Source: Pontiella desulfatans
GTDB taxonomy: Bacteria > Verrucomicrobiota > Kiritimatiellia > Kiritimatiellales > Pontiellaceae
Assembly: GCA_029287275.1 (NCBI GenBank)
Contig: JARFRL010000454.1
Coordinates: 1-7,634, forward strand
Direction of reading: 5' to 3'
Length of the DNA: 7,634 nt
Below, piece by piece: positions 5,769 to 7,634 of the stretch; within the stretch, counting starts at the first letter, position 1; each line of letters begins with the position of its first letter. The notes beneath the pieces are model-generated. The model saw only the letters and a program-made list of their open reading frames with translations, was not told the origin of the DNA and ran no database searches. The translations under genes and the position numbers were made by a program.

Positions 5769-6722
5769 CTAGCCGTGAGCCATGGTCGCGTGAGCGAGCG
5801 TTTCAAATCCGTCCGCGGCCAGTGGCGTGTTGGCGAGGGCTTCGCTCATCGCTTTCGAGGCGGAGCTCGGTTGAATGTTGAACAGTTGTCGAGCGCGATC
5901 GCTTTCAACCACGGTTGGGTTTTTGATGCCTTCAATGAGTTTTCTCGCCACGTGAACATCCACGCTGGAGAAGAACGAGATCCAATGACTGCTGAGCCAA
6001 GGGGTTAGCGCCGGCACCGGAATCATCACTCGTTTCAGGCCGCGTTGCCGGACGTACTCGCGCATGAGATCGCCATAGGACATCCGATCGGCTCCGCCAA
6101 TCTCGATGATTTCGTCGTGTTCAATGCAAACATCCACCGAGCGCGCCAAATAATCCAGCAGATCGCGGACGCCGATGGGTTGCGCCTTGGTGGACACCCA
6201 GCGCGGCGTCACCATGAAAGGCAAATGCTCGCTCAAGTCGCGTATGAGGTCGAACGAAAGACTGCCTTCGCCCAGAACGATGGAGGCGCGCAGCTCGATG
6301 GTCGGGATGCCGGACTGACGAAGAGCGTGGCCGACGTCGTGCCGGCTGCGCAAATGGGGGGACAGCTCGTCGTCCTCGTTCCCCAGCGCGCCAAGATAGA
6401 TGATCCGTTCAACCCCCGCGCCGCGCGCCATGCAGGCGAAGTTTTCAGCGGCTTCGATCTCCATGGCCTCGAAGTCGAACTTTTCATTCAGAAAATGAAT
6501 CATGAAATACGCGGTATCCACGTCTTGAAACGCTTCGAACATGGTGGAACGCTCCAACACGTCGCCTTCGAAAACGCGGGTATTCACGCCCGTGTCCTTA
6601 AGCGCGTCGGGGTTTCTCGCGAGACAGTTGACTGAATGCCCTTCTAGTTCCAGTCGTTTGAGAAGTTTCCCCCCAATGTATCCGGTCGCTCCGGTAAGTA
6701 GGATTTTATGTTTTTCCCTCAT
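5769..6722 (-). CDS. NmrA-like atypical SDR, NAD(P)-binding protein
   Basis: This is a 317-residue Rossmann-fold protein of the atypical/extended SDR group. GATGYIG (11-17) is the dinucleotide-binding turn, VFEGDVLE (50-57) is the adenine-side loop, and RIIYLGALGN (106-115) is the fourth strand. The usual SDR active-site YxxxK is not present: the segment SPHLRSRHDVG (121-131) has His where many relatives have Tyr, so classical dehydrogenase activity is doubtful. The later blocks TPRWVSTKAQPIGVRDLL, EIGGADRMSYGDLMREY and RQRGLKRVMIPVP match the N-terminal half of longer SDR proteins that carry a C-terminal DUF2867 domain. That second domain is absent here. The ATG at 6722 is chosen because GGAG (6729-6732, minus strand) is 6 nt before it; the ATG six bases upstream touches that site. 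The substrate is unknown. It diverges from the NAD kinase gene over 147 bp. Confidence 0.9.
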   Translation of the reverse strand: MREKHKILLTGATGYIGGKLLKRLELEGHSVNCLARNPDALKDTGVNTRVFEGDVLERSTMFEAFQDVDTAYFMIHFLNEKFDFEAMEIEAAENFACMARGAGVERIIYLGALGNEDDELSPHLRSRHDVGHALRQSGIPTIELRASIVLGEGSLSFDLIRDLSEHLPFMVTPRWVSTKAQPIGVRDLLDYLARSVDVCIEHDEIIEIGGADRMSYGDLMREYVRQRGLKRVMIPVPALTPWLSSHWISFFSSVDVHVARKLIEGIKNPTVVESDRARQLFNIQPSSASKAMSEALANTPLAADGFETLAHATMAHG

Positions 6723-6869
6723 GCTCATCTCCAGTTGAACGGGGTTCGGTATCGAGGCGGAAACCTTTCAACAAAAACGCGGGGAGGGATCGAACCGACG
6801 ATGCGTCCCGAAGGCGCCCGTCGTTTCGGCGGTTGCGCGGCGGCTTTTGAAAGGATATGGTTTGCGTTC

Positions 6870-7634
6870 ATGAAAAAGATCGGCGTCATTGTGAACACCA
6901 AGCGGCCGCGCGCGGCCAACGTGCTAGGCGAATTGCGCGCGTTGGCGGAGCGCCACGGATTCGAGCTTTTCGCCGAGGACGCGGCGATGGCCGAAACGCT
7001 GGGCGCGGAATTGCTGCCCATCGCGCGGTTTGGCGACAAAGTGGATGTCGCGCTCGCGCTGGGTGGCGACGGAACCGTGCTCTATACCGCCCGCGCCGTG
7101 CACGGCCGCGAGATTCCGATCATGGGGATCAACCTCGGAAGTCTTGGTTTCCTGACGAGCGTCGGCGATTCCGAAATGCCCGCGGCGCTGGAGGCGATCG
7201 CCAACAAATCCTTCAAGGTTTCCGATCGCGACGTGGCGGAATGCCGCGTTTTTCAAGACGATGTGGAAATCGGGAAACAGCATTCATTGAACGATATCGT
7301 GCTGGGGTGGGGCGGTTCGTCGCGCATCGTGACGTTCAAGCTTTCCATCGACGGGGAACAGGTGGGTTCGTTCATGTGCGACGGAATGATTGTTTCCACG
7401 CCCACCGGCAGCACGGGCCACTCGCTCTCCGCGGGCGGGCCGATCCTGCATCCGGGCGTCGTTGGCTTCGGCATCAACGTGATCTGTCCGCATACGCTGA
7501 GCTCGCGGCCGTTGGTGGTGCCGAACTCCAGCCTGATCGAGATCGAAGTGGTCAGCACCGCGAAGGAGCTGATTCTTTCCATTGATGGGCAGGATGAGTT
7601 TCGAATCGACCGCGGCGGCAAGGTCGAAATCCTG
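6870..7634 (+). CDS. nadK: NAD kinase, 3'-truncated by window edge
   Basis: NAD kinase phosphorylates NAD to NADP in the cytoplasm, using ATP or polyphosphate. The frame is open from the ATG at 6870 to the last base, giving 255 residues without a stop. The family is about 280-300 residues, so only a short C-terminal piece is missing. Motifs are in order: an N-terminal KKIGVIVN strand, GGDGT (65-69) with catalytic Asp67, GINLGSLGFL (86-95), LND (140-142, usually LNE), the NAD-binding block DGMIVSTPTGSTGHSLSAGG (171-190), SSRPLVVP (211-218) and SIDGQ (237-241). His184 replaces the more common Tyr of GSTGYSLSAGGP. AAGGA at 6851-6855 is 14 nt before the ATG, longer than normal. No better in-frame start is visible upstream. 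FolD in this window uses the NADP that this enzyme makes. Confidence 0.97.
   Translation, partial: MKKIGVIVNTKRPRAANVLGELRALAERHGFELFAEDAAMAETLGAELLPIARFGDKVDVALALGGDGTVLYTARAVHGREIPIMGINLGSLGFLTSVGDSEMPAALEAIANKSFKVSDRDVAECRVFQDDVEIGKQHSLNDIVLGWGGSSRIVTFKLSIDGEQVGSFMCDGMIVSTPTGSTGHSLSAGGPILHPGVVGFGINVICPHTLSSRPLVVPNSSLIEIEVVSTAKELILSIDGQDEFRIDRGGKVEIL

Noticed and set aside
6780..6806. tRNA 3'-end-like text (GGGATCGAACCGACG, T-loop-like on the minus strand)
   Set aside because: The flanking five-base stem does not pair (GTCGG against CCTCC), and no matching acceptor, D-arm or anticodon arm is found upstream on that strand.
6793..6829. Imperfect inverted repeat in the divergent SDR/nadK region (CCGACGA with TCGTTTCGG)
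   Set aside because: The arms pair only with internal loops and are GC-rich by background, so this is not enough to claim an operator.
6857..7585. Plus-strand open frame of 242 codons inside nadK
   Set aside because: It is out of frame with the clear NAD kinase, gives an Arg/Gly-rich product without motifs, and its ATG is only one base from AAGGA.

Overview
The window looks like chromosomal housekeeping DNA from a GC-rich bacterium with a Gram-negative-type envelope: one lipoprotein signal, two other secretion signals, and compact genes with good Shine-Dalgarno sites. The two-subunit form of glycine dehydrogenase (GcvPA/GcvPB) excludes enterobacteria-like lineages. The ending of the TPR protein and the His in the NAD kinase GSTGHSL motif recall what I remember of PVC-type and related uncultured lineages, but this is weak inference and I do not assign a phylum.

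Layout, left to right. (1) The C-terminal two thirds of gcvPB runs in from the left edge. (2) After an AT-rich leader comes a tiny secreted protein rich in Cys and Lys, closed by a clear intrinsic terminator. (3) A plus-strand run follows: a DUF4870-type membrane protein, folD, a non-haem ferritin, a secreted protein of unknown function and a small lipoprotein. Gaps are 12 to 55 bp, and the last three genes are spaced like an operon. (4) Two minus-strand genes converge on this run: a cytoplasmic TPR protein, whose stop lies only 3 bp from the lipoprotein stop, and an NmrA-like atypical SDR. (5) A plus-strand NAD kinase gene diverges from the SDR gene and runs off the right edge.

Functional links. 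GcvPB starts the glycine cleavage reaction that yields 5,10-methylene-THF, and FolD interconverts that compound with 10-formyl-THF. FolD uses NADP, which NAD kinase makes, so one-carbon and NADP metabolism recur here, although the genes are not one operon. Ferritin is tightly coupled to two envelope proteins of unknown role, and a possible metal-binding Cys-rich protein lies about 1.7 kb upstream.

I found no CRISPR array, mobile element, rRNA, tRNA or phage gene, and no gene-free stretch longer than about 165 bp. The least explained items are the Cys-rich protein with its Shine-Dalgarno hairpin and the ferritin-secreted protein-lipoprotein cluster. I see no convincing case for a new defence or mobile system.
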